Shown: in pieces, positions 48,779-57,335 of the stretch
Position numbering within the stretch: position 1 is the first letter of the stretch
Layout of the letters: every line of letters starts with the position of its first letter
Origin: Fermentibacter sp963718745 [NCBI: Candidatus Fermentibacterota bacterium]
GTDB taxonomy: Bacteria; Fermentibacterota; Fermentibacteria; Fermentibacterales
DNA: 64,000 nucleotides
Assembly: GCA_963718745.1 (NCBI GenBank)
Contig: OY970370.1
Span: forward strand, 930,001-994,000
Direction of reading: 5' to 3'
Translations under genes and position numbers: made by a program
Notes under the pieces: model-generated
Database searches by the model: none
The model's input: only the letters and a program-made list of their open reading frames with translations
Told to the model about the DNA's origin: nothing

Positions 48779-49270
48779 TCAGAAGATCCCCTGCAGCAGA
48801 GAATCCAGCAGGGCCGAACCGGCTATCCTCCAGGCCCCGTCCTCCCACACCATGTCGAAATCGACGCTCCGGCCGTCCGGCCATGACATGACGACAAGAG
48901 CCTCCCTGCCGGTCATCTCGGCTGTCAGCCGCGTGACCATCGCCGATTCGTAGCCGGACAGGTCGAGCTGCGGCAGGAGGATCGAGAGGAACTCCCCGAG
49001 GCTCAGCCCGGCCGCATCTTCCGGGGATATATAGGGAAGAGCCCTGGAGAGGACCGCACCTGCGATCTCCGGGCGTTCGGTCGCCAGAAGGGTGAACTCC
49101 GTCCACCGGGATTCCAGGGTGCTCCGGAGGCTTTCACTGAGAGTCGAAAGAAGGGCTTCGCCGTCGTACCATTCCACGGCCCTGAGGAAATCGTCGGCCG
49201 CGTCCACGGGCGCAGCGGAAGCTGTAACTGCGGTCAGCAGGAGCGGCAAGAGGAAGGCAGTCCGCACCAT
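48779..49270 (-). CDS. Exported DUF4878/NTF2-like protein, copy 3 (not lipidated)
   Basis: The 163-residue protein has a cleavable signal (FLLPLLLTAVTASAAP) without a lipobox cysteine. Its mature part (DAADDFLRAVEWYDGEALLSTLSESL, then REALVVMSWPDGRSVDFDMVWEDGAWRIAGSALLDSLL) follows the same fold plan as the two lipoproteins downstream, with lower similarity. It overlaps the PHP gene by 37 bp. Confidence 0.72.
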   Translation of the reverse strand: MVRTAFLLPLLLTAVTASAAPVDAADDFLRAVEWYDGEALLSTLSESLRSTLESRWTEFTLLATERPEIAGAVLSRALPYISPEDAAGLSLGEFLSILLPQLDLSGYESAMVTRLTAEMTGREALVVMSWPDGRSVDFDMVWEDGAWRIAGSALLDSLLQGIF

Positions 49271-50202
49271 ATCCAGGTCCTCCCTCCGCGTATGACTTCT
49301 ATTGCCAGAGGAACTCCGGAGGGAACCGCAACCGTCGCGGAATCTCCGACGTCTCCCTCGAACACCTCCGAGCCCGGAGCGTAAACCCTCACCCGGGCTT
49401 CATCCGGAAGCACCATCTCCAGCATCCCGTCCCGGACGCCTGCACGGAATCCCCTTGCGTCTCCGAGCAGAGCGTTGCTTATGAAGCATCTGCCCCTCCG
49501 GAGGCAGTCCAGGAAGGCGGACTCATCGAGAACATCCATCGCTGCATGCCCCGGGTCAAGAACGAGATGCGTCCTCAGCCGCAGGAACAGGTCCCTGTAG
49601 GGGAAGACGCAGGAGCTGAACCTCCCGAATCCGACCATCAGGGCGTGCGCATCGGGTCCGCCCACTGCGCACCCGCCGTTCGAGAACCAGCAGTCGACCG
49701 ATTCCCGGAGCGGGGGAACCAGCATGAGATCCGGCGCCGCTATCCGGCTCCGGAGGTTTGCGAGCGTCACCCCGGCCTTCCACATCGACATGTAGTTCCA
49801 GACTTCCACCCCGTCGAGGCCTTCGACCGGGAGTGTCCATCCGTACGACCGCGTTCCCGGCAGGAAGCCGCGCCTCTCGACAGGATGCGCCGCTATGGCC
49901 AGCCCACCCGCACCCCTCACGGATGAGACCTGCTCCCGTGTGTCCTGCGTGCGGGGAAGTTCGTCTATACCGTAGACGAGCACGTGGCTGTTCTTCCTGC
50001 GGTCCTGGAGCTCGGCCCCGGGCAGGACGAAGACTCCCCCATGCCAGCCGAGCCATCCATCGTGCCTCGCAGCCAGCGATTCGTGGTCGTTGATGCCTAT
50101 GAAGTCGAGGCCGCAGCCGGCTGCGGCCTCGACGACCTCGTCTACGCTTCCCGTCCCGTCGGAATGGTGCGTATGGACGTGGAGGACGCCCGTGAGGACC
50201 AA
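49234..50202 (-). CDS. PHP-domain phosphoesterase-like protein
   Basis: The 322-residue protein begins LTGVLHVHTHHSDGTGSVDEVVEAAAGCGLDFIGINDHES, giving the PHP metal motifs HVHTHHSDG and NDHE. It continues with GAELQD, IAAHPVERRGF and GGPDAHAL (later histidine/aspartate ligands). PHP proteins hydrolyse phosphoesters; many free-standing ones act on nucleotides or oligonucleotides. The C-terminal 80 residues form a beta domain (RVRVYAPGSEVFEGDVGDSATVAVPSG). The start is TTG 50202, 6 bp after etfA, with little ribosome site. Confidence 0.8.
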   Translation of the reverse strand: MVLTGVLHVHTHHSDGTGSVDEVVEAAAGCGLDFIGINDHESLAARHDGWLGWHGGVFVLPGAELQDRRKNSHVLVYGIDELPRTQDTREQVSSVRGAGGLAIAAHPVERRGFLPGTRSYGWTLPVEGLDGVEVWNYMSMWKAGVTLANLRSRIAAPDLMLVPPLRESVDCWFSNGGCAVGGPDAHALMVGFGRFSSCVFPYRDLFLRLRTHLVLDPGHAAMDVLDESAFLDCLRRGRCFISNALLGDARGFRAGVRDGMLEMVLPDEARVRVYAPGSEVFEGDVGDSATVAVPSGVPLAIEVIRGGRTWIWCGLPSSCRSC

Positions 50203-50208
50203 GCCCGG

Positions 50209-51417
50209 CTAACCGCCGGCCGTTCCTCTTCGACGCCTGATCTCCCTGGCCAGGGCCGGGAGGATCTCGAACAGGTCGCCGACGAACCCCGAGCTGCAGA
50301 ACTGGAAGATGGGAGCGGTATCGTCCTTGTTGATGGCCAGTATCGTATCGGAGGACTGCATCCCGACCCTGTGCTGAACGGCACCTGAAATGCCGCAGGC
50401 GAGATAGGTCCTGGGCTGTACGGTCTTGCCGGTCTGCCCGACCTGGTGGGGATAGGGTATCCAGCCCGAGTCGACGGCGGCACGGCTCGCGCCTACGCTA
50501 CCGCCCAGCAAGCCGGCAATCTCCTCGAGCAGCGGGAAGTTCTCCGGACTCTTGAGACCCCTGCCACCCGAGACTATCAGCTGAGCCTCGGAGATGTCTA
50601 CGGCGCCTTCGTCCAGGACTCTGAAGCTCTGGAGCCTGACCCTCGACAGGAGCTCCTCCGGCTGGAGTTCGAATGAGATCACCTCGGCGGTTCTCGAGGG
50701 GTCGGGTTCGAGAGCCTTCATCACCCTTGGCCGTACCGTGGCCATCTGGGGACGGGTCCTCTCGCAGATGATCGTCGCCATGATGTTGCCGCCGAAAGCC
50801 GGGCGGGTCTGGAGCAGGGCGCCCTTCTCCTGATCATAGGAAAGGGAGGTGCAGTCGGCCGTCAGTCCGGTATCCATGAGCTTGGCGAGCCTGGGCATCA
50901 GATCCCTGCCTGTTGTCGTCGCGGCAGCCAGGACGATGGCCGGTCTGATCTCCGAGAGCATCCTCCTGACGATCCGGGTCCAGGGCTCGGTCAGATAGTG
51001 GGTGAGTCCGGGCGCCTCCGCCAGCAGGACCCTGTCTGCACCGTGCATCGCCAGCATGCCGGGGCCTTCGCCGGCATCCGGGGTGAGGAGGATGGCGGTC
51101 ACTGGTCCGCCCTCGGTCTCGGAAAGCAGGCGCGCAGCGCCCAGGAGCTCGAGTGAGCTGTGGTCGATCGCGCCGTCCCGGGATTCCACTATCACGGCCG
51201 TCCCCCTCCAGCCGGAAAGGTCCGGGGGGCCTGCGGCCTCCTTCCTTATCAGGATGGCTCCGAACGGGCACGAGGATTCGCACGCGCCGCAGAGGGTGCA
51301 GGCATCCGAGACCGTCGCCATCCCTTCGGAAAGGGACAGCGCGCCGAAGGGGCAGGCTTCGATGCACTGGCCGCAGCCCGTGCATGCGTCGGTTCTGATC
51401 TCCAGTCTGGCGCTCAT
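50209..51417 (-). CDS. etfA: Electron transfer flavoprotein alpha subunit with N-terminal two-[4Fe-4S] ferredoxin domain
   Basis: The 402-residue protein opens with a 2[4Fe-4S] ferredoxin: cysteines 12, 15, 18, 22 (CTGCGQCIEACP) and 40, 43, 46, 50 (CTLCGACESSCP). An ETF-alpha domain follows (GTAVIVESRDGAIDHSSLELLGAARLL, RPAFGGNIMATI, VSGGRGLKSPENFPLLEEIAGLLGGSVGASRAAVDSGWIP, QTGKTVQPRTYLACGISGAVQHRVGMQSSDTILAINKDDTAPIF). Ferredoxin-fused EtfA is known from the electron-bifurcating caffeyl-CoA reductase (CarE). It overlaps etfB by 4 bp. Confidence 0.93.
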   Translation of the reverse strand: MSARLEIRTDACTGCGQCIEACPFGALSLSEGMATVSDACTLCGACESSCPFGAILIRKEAAGPPDLSGWRGTAVIVESRDGAIDHSSLELLGAARLLSETEGGPVTAILLTPDAGEGPGMLAMHGADRVLLAEAPGLTHYLTEPWTRIVRRMLSEIRPAIVLAAATTTGRDLMPRLAKLMDTGLTADCTSLSYDQEKGALLQTRPAFGGNIMATIICERTRPQMATVRPRVMKALEPDPSRTAEVISFELQPEELLSRVRLQSFRVLDEGAVDISEAQLIVSGGRGLKSPENFPLLEEIAGLLGGSVGASRAAVDSGWIPYPHQVGQTGKTVQPRTYLACGISGAVQHRVGMQSSDTILAINKDDTAPIFQFCSSGFVGDLFEILPALAREIRRRRGTAGG

Positions 51418-52202
51418 GCCCCTCCGTCCTCTCCGAGGAGGATGTCAGCCAGAATAACGGCAAGCTCCTCCGGGGTGCCCCGGTGGATCTGTCCTCCGCT
51501 CCTGGATTCGGGAGACGCTATCCTTACGACCCTCGTGGGAGAGCCGTCCAGGCCGGTCTCTGCGGCAGGGAGCCCGAGGTCGCCCCTGTTCCAGGTCGTG
51601 ACCTGCAGGGTCCTTGCTTTCATCTTGCCGCGGAGCGACGGCATCCTCGGCGTGTTCGCGTCCTTGAGCACTGTCACGACGGCGGGGAGGGAGGATTCCA
51701 GGAGTTCGACCCCGCCCTCCACGTAACGCTCGACGACGATCCTGCCTTCCGCGACCTCCCGGACTCCGCCGACGAATGTCAGCTGAGGCCAGTCGAGCGA
51801 TGCGGCCATCCCGGGGCCGGTCTGGGCAGTGTCTCCATCGATGGCCTGCTTCCCTGTGAAGACGATGTCTACCGGAGCGAGCTTCCTCACAGCAGCCGCC
51901 AGGGTATGGGAAGTGGCCCAGGTGTCTGCGCCGGCGAAGTCGCGATCAGAGAGGAGCACCGCCTGATCGGCCCCCATCGATACGGCTTCCAGGAGTATGG
52001 CCGCCGCCTGGGGAGGACCCATGGTCAGGACGATTACCTCGCCCCCCAGCGCATCCCTCCAGCGAAGCCCCTCCTCCAGGGCGTACATGTCGAACGGGTT
52101 CATGATGGAGGGCACGCCGTCCCTTATGAGGGTGTTACGGACCGGATCGATCCTTACCTCCGCAGTATCCGGGACCTGCTTCATGGCGACTACTATTCGC
52201 AT
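51414..52202 (-). CDS. etfB: Electron transfer flavoprotein beta subunit
   Basis: The 262-residue protein begins RIVVAMKQVPDTAEVRIDPVRNTLIRDGVPSIMNPFDMYALEEGLRWRD and carries VIVLTMGPPQAAAILLEAVSMGADQAVLLSD and GKQAIDGDTAQTGPGMAASLDWPQLTFV, the AMP/FAD site typical of EtfB, including the bifurcating kind. The signature loop before the C-terminus (PSLRGKMKARTLQVTTW) is present. It lies 3 bp behind the acyl-CoA dehydrogenase. Confidence 0.94.
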   Translation of the reverse strand: MRIVVAMKQVPDTAEVRIDPVRNTLIRDGVPSIMNPFDMYALEEGLRWRDALGGEVIVLTMGPPQAAAILLEAVSMGADQAVLLSDRDFAGADTWATSHTLAAAVRKLAPVDIVFTGKQAIDGDTAQTGPGMAASLDWPQLTFVGGVREVAEGRIVVERYVEGGVELLESSLPAVVTVLKDANTPRMPSLRGKMKARTLQVTTWNRGDLGLPAAETGLDGSPTRVVRIASPESRSGGQIHRGTPEELAVILADILLGEDGGA

Positions 52203-52205
52203 CTG

Positions 52206-53366
52206 TCATTTCTCCCTGGATGCCGTTTCCCGGATCAGGTTGGAGGCTATCACACCTCTCTGGATCTGGTTCGTGCCCTCGTAGATCTGGGTTATCTTCG
52301 CGTCTCTCATCATCTTCTCTACGGGGTATTCCTTCATGTAGCCGTACCCGCCGAAGATCTGCACGGCATCGGTGGTGACCTTCATGGCGACGTCGCTCGC
52401 GAACACCTTCGCCATCGCCGCCTCCTTCTCGAATCTCTTCGCACCGGAGTCGATCATCCTCGCCACCGAATAGGTGAGCGCACGGGCGGCTTCGACCTGC
52501 GTGGCCATGTCAGCCAGCATGAACTGAATGCCCTGGAAGGAGTCGATGCGCTGTCCGAACTGTTTACGCACGGATGCGTAAACAAGCGCCTCGTCGAGCG
52601 CCCCCTGCGCGATCCCTACGGCCTGGGCGGCGACTCCGGGCCGGGAGTTGTCCAGGGTCTTCATGGCTACCATGAAGCCCATGCCTTCCCGGGCTATGAG
52701 GTTCCCGGCGGGAATCCGGCAGTCCTCGAAGACCAGCTCCCTGGTCGCCGAGGCGCGGATGCCCATCTTGTCCTCCTTCTTGCCGTAGGTGAAGCCGGGC
52801 GTCCCGTCTTCTACGATGAATGCCGAGGCACCCCTGGCTCCGCGGTCCGGATCCGTTATCGCGATTATCGTGTAGACCTTCGCCTCGCCACCGTTCGTGA
52901 TCCACTGCTTGGTGCCGTTGAGGACGTATGAGTCTCCGTCGCGGACGGCCCTGGTCCGGAGCCCGCCGGCATCGCTCCCGGCATCGGGTTCGGTGAGCCC
53001 GAAAGCAGCCAGGCTCGCGCCGGACGCCAGGACGGGCAGGAACCGCTTCTTCTGCTCCTCCGAGCCGCTGAGCAGGATCGGCATAGCACCCAGGGCATTG
53101 GCAGCGTAGGTGGTCGCGACTCCGGCGCAGGACTTGCTCAACTCCTCCGCTGCGACGCAGAGAGCGAGCGAGCCCAGCCCGAGACCCTCGTACTCGACCG
53201 GGATGTATATCCTGAAAAGGTCGCTCTCGGCGAGAACCTTCATGATCTCGTGCGGGAACCTGTTCTCGCGATCGAGCTCCTCTCTGATGGGCTTTATGTG
53301 CCTTGCAGAGATCTCGGCGCAGATTTCCCTTATCGCCCTGATGTCATCCGAGAGATAGTAGTCCAT
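52206..53366 (-). CDS. Acyl-CoA dehydrogenase
   Basis: The 386-residue flavoprotein shows AFGLTEPDAGSDAGGLRTRAVRDGDSYVLNGTKQWITNGGEA, GGYGYMKEYPVEKMMRDAKITQIYEGTNQIQRGVIA with the catalytic glutamate in YEGT, and SRPGVAAQAVGIAQGALDEALVYASVRKQFGQRI. It is most like short-chain (butyryl-CoA-type) enzymes. I choose ATG 53366 behind GGAGGAGG; the first codons overlap the end of rnc by 23 bp. With etfBA it should pass electrons between acyl-CoA, NADH and perhaps ferredoxin. Confidence 0.93.
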   Translation of the reverse strand: MDYYLSDDIRAIREICAEISARHIKPIREELDRENRFPHEIMKVLAESDLFRIYIPVEYEGLGLGSLALCVAAEELSKSCAGVATTYAANALGAMPILLSGSEEQKKRFLPVLASGASLAAFGLTEPDAGSDAGGLRTRAVRDGDSYVLNGTKQWITNGGEAKVYTIIAITDPDRGARGASAFIVEDGTPGFTYGKKEDKMGIRASATRELVFEDCRIPAGNLIAREGMGFMVAMKTLDNSRPGVAAQAVGIAQGALDEALVYASVRKQFGQRIDSFQGIQFMLADMATQVEAARALTYSVARMIDSGAKRFEKEAAMAKVFASDVAMKVTTDAVQIFGGYGYMKEYPVEKMMRDAKITQIYEGTNQIQRGVIASNLIRETASREK

Positions 53367-54054
53367 CCTTACCTCCTCCTTCGATCCGATCGAGCGCATC
53401 CAGCGCGGCGGCGGACTGGGCTTCCTTCTTGGTGGCACCCGTGCCGGAACCCGACGTCCCACTCTCCAGGGAGACCACGGCCTCGAAGACGGGCTCGTGT
53501 TCCGTCCCGCCGGATCTGCCGACCCTGTAGGCGGGAGAAGGCCAGCCCCGTGCCTGGCAGATCTCCTGCAACCTGCTCCTCGGGTCCGCGCCAGGGTCGG
53601 ATCCCGATTCGAGCAGAGGGACTAATATGGTATTTCTTATGACGGACCGTGCGGTTTCGAATCCTGCCTCCAGGAATACCGCTCCGCAAAGCGATTCGAC
53701 AACATCGGCCGTCATGGCTCTGGAGACCGACTTCAGTCCCTCGCCGGCCATCACGCACCGGTCGAGCCCCAGCCTCCTGCCCGCTGCGGAAAGGGCTCTC
53801 GAGGAGACCAGGGATCTCTTCCGTCTGGTGAGTTCTCCCTCGTCCTCGTCCGGGAAGACCTCGATGAGCATTTCCCTGGCCAGCAGTTCAAGGACGGCGT
53901 CACCGAGGAACTCGAGAAGCTCGTAATGCTCCCGGGATCCTTCCGACCTGTGGGTCAGCGCTCTCCGCAGAAGCGCCTCGCTTCGGAAACAGTATCCGAT
54001 CGACGCCTCCGCCGCCCTGAAGGCGACGGAGGCGTCGACTGTCGATGGATGCAC
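53344..54054 (-). CDS. rnc: Ribonuclease III
   Basis: The 236-residue protein has the RNase III signature ELLEFLGDAVLELLARE, EGELTRRKRSLVSSRAL, and DVVESLCGAVFLEAGFE with the second pair of catalytic acids. A double-stranded RNA-binding domain follows (PRSRLQEICQARGWPSPAYRV..PVFEAVVSL..GTGATKKEAQSAAALDALD). The start is GTG 54054, overlapping the fabF stop as TAGTG. A 16-bp hairpin sits in its own first codons and is listed separately. Confidence 0.95.
   Translation of the reverse strand: MHPSTVDASVAFRAAEASIGYCFRSEALLRRALTHRSEGSREHYELLEFLGDAVLELLAREMLIEVFPDEDEGELTRRKRSLVSSRALSAAGRRLGLDRCVMAGEGLKSVSRAMTADVVESLCGAVFLEAGFETARSVIRNTILVPLLESGSDPGADPRSRLQEICQARGWPSPAYRVGRSGGTEHEPVFEAVVSLESGTSGSGTGATKKEAQSAAALDALDRIEGGGKDGLLSLG
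54001..54037 (-). promoter_or_regulatory. Perfect RNA hairpin within the first codons of rnc
   Basis: In the mRNA, nt 18-54 after the start codon form CGACGCCUCCG-U-CGCC-UUCAG-GGCG-G-CGGAGGCGUCG: 16 continuous pairs including one U-G, with a 5-nt loop. E. coli RNase III cleaves a hairpin at the front of its own rnc message to limit its expression; this could serve the same purpose inside the coding region. Confidence 0.55.
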
Positions 54055-55292
54055 TATATGCGGCCAACCGCCAGGGAGACATTGTGTCCCCCGAATCCGA
54101 ACGAATTGCTCAGGGCATACCTCACACTCGCGCTGCGGGCCTCCCCGGGGACATAGTCCAGATCGCAGATCGGGTCGGGGTTTACCAGAGTCGCCGTCGG
54201 AGGGACGATGCCTTCCCTCATTGCGAGGATCGTGAAGACGAGTTCGATCGCTCCGGCCGCACCGAGCATGTGTCCGGTGACCGACTTCGTGGACGAAACC
54301 ATGATCCTGTGGGCTCGATCTTCTCCGAGCGCGGTCTTGATGGCCTGCGTCTCACCCGAATCGTTCAGCTCCGTGGAAGTCCCGTGCGCATTGATGTAGT
54401 CGACTTCCTCCGGAGTGATCCCGGCATCCTTCATCGCCAGGACCATGGCCCTGGCGGAGCCCTCTCCACCCTCGGCCGGAGCGGTGATGTGGAAGGCGTC
54501 GCATGTCATCCCTGCGCCCAGCATCTCCGCGAGGATGGGAGCGCCGCGCTTCACGGCGGCCTCATAGTCCTCGAGGACGATGACGGAGGCGCCCTCGGAC
54601 ATGACGAATCCGTCTCGATCACGGTCGAACGGCCTGGAGGCGGTCAACGGATCGTCGTTCCTCGTCGAGAGGGCCTTGAGGGAGCAGAAGCCTCCGAGAC
54701 CCATCATGGTTATGGGGGCCTCGGCTCCTCCGGCGAGTATTGCATCGGCCCTGCCGAGGCGGATCGCGTCCATCGCCGCGGCGATCGCGTGCCCGCTCGT
54801 AGCGCAGGCCGTCACCGTTGCGAAGTTGATCCCCCTGGCATTCAACTCGATCGCGACGCGGCCGCAGGCCATGTTCCCGATCATCATAGGACAGAAGAAC
54901 GGACTGATCCTGTCGACACCCTTCTCCAGAGCCTTGCTGTGCTCCGTCTCCATCGTCCCGAGGCCGCCTATGCCGGTTCCGATGATCACGCCAAGCCTGT
55001 CGGGGTCGACCGAGCCGTTCCCCAGACCCGCTGCGGCGTATGCCTCCTTCGCAGCCACTATCGCGAACTGCGTGTACCTGTCGGATCTCGCGGCCAGCTT
55101 GCGGTCGAGGAACTTCTCCGCTTCGAATCCGTGGACTTCGCCTGCTATCTGGGTGGTATATGGGGCGGGATCCAGCAGGGTAATCCTGCGGATTCCGCTC
55201 CTGCCGGCCACGGCGTTGGACCAGCACTCAGCGACATCGAGACCGATCGGGCTGATCGCACCCAGGCCAGTTATGACTACCCGCCTCTTCAC
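54054..55292 (-). CDS. fabF: Beta-ketoacyl-ACP synthase II
   Basis: The 412-residue condensing enzyme starts RRVVITGLGAISPIG and has nucleophile Cys163 in VTACATSGHAIAAA. The two catalytic histidines sit in NAHGTSTELNDSGETQAIK and STKSVTGHMLGAAGAIE, and FGFGGHN closes the site. It elongates acyl-ACP with malonyl-ACP. The start is GTG 55292. It lies 45 bp behind acpP. Confidence 0.95.
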   Translation of the reverse strand: MKRRVVITGLGAISPIGLDVAECWSNAVAGRSGIRRITLLDPAPYTTQIAGEVHGFEAEKFLDRKLAARSDRYTQFAIVAAKEAYAAAGLGNGSVDPDRLGVIIGTGIGGLGTMETEHSKALEKGVDRISPFFCPMMIGNMACGRVAIELNARGINFATVTACATSGHAIAAAMDAIRLGRADAILAGGAEAPITMMGLGGFCSLKALSTRNDDPLTASRPFDRDRDGFVMSEGASVIVLEDYEAAVKRGAPILAEMLGAGMTCDAFHITAPAEGGEGSARAMVLAMKDAGITPEEVDYINAHGTSTELNDSGETQAIKTALGEDRAHRIMVSSTKSVTGHMLGAAGAIELVFTILAMREGIVPPTATLVNPDPICDLDYVPGEARSASVRYALSNSFGFGGHNVSLAVGRI

Positions 55293-55337
55293 CTCACCCG
55301 TCCTTACGCAGAGTGTGAGTGGAACGCGACAGCGCCT

Positions 55338-55577
55338 CTACTCCACCACTCCGTGGGACTCGAGGTACTTGATGACGTCGCCGACGCTCTTCAGCGAAGA
55401 TGAGTCTTCGTCGGAAATCTTCAGCTTGAAGGAGTCTTCGAAATCCATCATCAGTTCCACGAGATCCAGGGAGTCCGCACCGAGGTCGGTCTGGAAGTTC
55501 GCTTCGGGGGTGACCTCTTCGGATCTGACGCCCAGCTTGTTGACTATTATCTCGGTCACGCGGTTCTCGAGGGACAT
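55338..55577 (-). CDS. acpP: Acyl carrier protein
   Basis: The 79-residue acidic protein has [23 protein letters not shown]; the 4'-phosphopantetheine site is Ser36 in DSL. Helices I to IV are in the normal order. It sits between fabG and fabF, the usual location. Confidence 0.97.
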   Translation of the reverse strand: MSLENRVTEIIVNKLGVRSEEVTPEANFQTDLGADSLDLVELMMDFEDSFKLKISDEDSSSLKSVGDVIKYLESHGVVE

Positions 55578-55589
55578 GTGTCTCTCCTC

Positions 55590-56315
55590 TCAGGTTGACA
55601 ATCCACCGTCTACGGGTATCACTGTTCCATTCACATAACATGAGCCATCACCCAGCAGGAAGGCCGCCACTTCGGCCACGTCCCCGGGGAGTCCCATCCT
55701 TCCGAGCGGAATCCGGTCGGCGTATCCCTTCCTGACCTCCTCCGGAAGGCTCAGGGTCATCTCGGTCTCGATGAAGCCCGGCGCGATCGCGTTAACTCGG
55801 ATGTTCCTCGATGCGAGCTCCCTTGCGAGAGACCGCGTGAATCCTATCAGACCAGCCTTGCTCGCAGCGTAGTTGGCCTGTCCCGCGCTGCCCACCAGCG
55901 CGACCACCGAGGACATGTTCACGATCGATCCGGCCCTGTTGCGCATCATATGCCTGGATACAGCCCTGGTAACGAGATAGGCTCCGGTCAGGTTGACTTT
56001 GAGCACCTTCTCCCAGGCTTCCAGGTCCATCCTCATGAGGAGGTTGTCCCTTGTGATCCCGGCGTTGTTAACGAGCCCGAGCACAGGGGGAGCTTCGGTG
56101 AATATCCGATCACAAACCGCGTTAACGTCGTCCTCGGACGTAACGTCCATGCGGTAGGGTCTGAATCCCGTACCCAGTTCGGCAGCGGCCGCCTGAAGCT
56201 GCTCCTCGAGCATGTCGCAGGCGGCGATCGTCCATCCGTCCTGGAGCAGGCGGCGCGAGACGGCCAGGCCTATGCCTCTCGCAGCTCCTGTGACTATCGC
56301 GGTTCTCGGCGCCAT
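55590..56315 (-). CDS. fabG: 3-oxoacyl-ACP reductase
   Basis: The 241-residue short-chain dehydrogenase shows TAIVTGAARGIGLAVSRRLL (NADPH site), NNAGITRDNLLMRM, the SIVNMSSVVALVG serine and YAASKAGLIGFTRSLARELASRNIRVNAIAPGFIETEMT with the catalytic Tyr-Lys. It reduces 3-oxoacyl-ACP. ATG 56315 follows GGAGGAGG. Confidence 0.95.
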   Translation of the reverse strand: MAPRTAIVTGAARGIGLAVSRRLLQDGWTIAACDMLEEQLQAAAAELGTGFRPYRMDVTSEDDVNAVCDRIFTEAPPVLGLVNNAGITRDNLLMRMDLEAWEKVLKVNLTGAYLVTRAVSRHMMRNRAGSIVNMSSVVALVGSAGQANYAASKAGLIGFTRSLARELASRNIRVNAIAPGFIETEMTLSLPEEVRKGYADRIPLGRMGLPGDVAEVAAFLLGDGSCYVNGTVIPVDGGLST

Positions 56316-56345
56316 TGCCTCCTCCTTCCCGCGGAATCCTTCAAC

Positions 56346-57335
56346 TCACTCGGTCCACTTGACTATGATTCCCGCCCAGGTCAGCCCTGCGCCGAACGCT
56401 GCCAGCACGACCGTGCGGGGTGGAACGATTATCCCATTTCTCAGGGCTTCGTCTAGTGCTATCGGTATCGAAGCCGCGGAAGTGTTCCCGAACCTGTCTA
56501 TGTTGATGTACACCTGCTCGGGAGAAAGCTCGAGAGCCCTTGCCGTCGCATCGATGATCCTGTAGTTGGCCTGGTGGGAGATGAGCAGATCGACATCGGC
56601 CTTTGCGGTGCCGTCCATTTCCAGGGCCAGAAGGCAGGAATCCCTCATCGCCCTGACCGCATGCTTGAACGTCTCGGATCCGTTCATCGCGATGCAGTGG
56701 AGCCCGGCATCCACCGTTTCGTGCGTGGCCGGGTTCCTGGAACCGCCGGCCTGCTGGACCAGAAGATCGCTTATCGCTCCGTCGCTTCCCCAGTGGTATC
56801 CCCCCAGGAGCCCGCCGGGACCCTGGCTGGAGATGGCTGCGGCGCCGGCCCCGTCACCGAAAAGGACGCAGCTTGCGCGATCCTTCCAGTTGGTGATCTT
56901 GGTGAGGCATTCGGCACCTATCACGATCATCCTGTCGAACATGCCGGATTCGATCAGTGCACGGGCCTGGATCAGACCGTAGACGAATCCGCTGCAGCCG
57001 GCCTCGAAGTCCCACGCGGGTACGTGATGCAGCCCGAGCCGGTTGGCAACCAGGCAGGCCGTAGCCGGAAACGCGTAGTCCGGGGTGACGGTGGCTATGA
57101 TGAGCGCCTGCACATCGCCCGCAGACCATCCGGCGGCCTTCATGGCTTCGGAGGCCGCCTCGACCGCAAGGTCAGAGGTGGCCGTGTCGGCATCCGTGAT
57201 ATGCCGGGTCTTGATGCCGGTGCGCGTGGTGATCCACTCGTCGGTGGTATCCACGATCTTCTCCAGATCGGCGTTCGTCAGGATCCTGTCCGGAACCTTG
57301 TGTCCGGTGCCGACAATGTAGGCTTTTCTGCTCAC
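56346..57335 (-). CDS. fabH: Beta-ketoacyl-ACP synthase III
   Basis: The 329-residue protein starts RKAYIVGTGHKVPDRILTNADLEKIVDTTDEWITTRTGI. It has Cys114 (FEAGCSGFVYGL), the histidine in DLLISHQANYRIIDA and the asparagine in RFGNTSAASIP. It starts fatty acid synthesis from acyl-CoA and malonyl-ACP. The start is GTG 57335 behind GGGGAG, overlapping the plsX stop; residues upstream are not conserved. No malonyl transferase gene (fabD) follows, unlike many such clusters. Confidence 0.95.
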   Translation of the reverse strand: MSRKAYIVGTGHKVPDRILTNADLEKIVDTTDEWITTRTGIKTRHITDADTATSDLAVEAASEAMKAAGWSAGDVQALIIATVTPDYAFPATACLVANRLGLHHVPAWDFEAGCSGFVYGLIQARALIESGMFDRMIVIGAECLTKITNWKDRASCVLFGDGAGAAAISSQGPGGLLGGYHWGSDGAISDLLVQQAGGSRNPATHETVDAGLHCIAMNGSETFKHAVRAMRDSCLLALEMDGTAKADVDLLISHQANYRIIDATARALELSPEQVYINIDRFGNTSAASIPIALDEALRNGIIVPPRTVVLAAFGAGLTWAGIIVKWTE

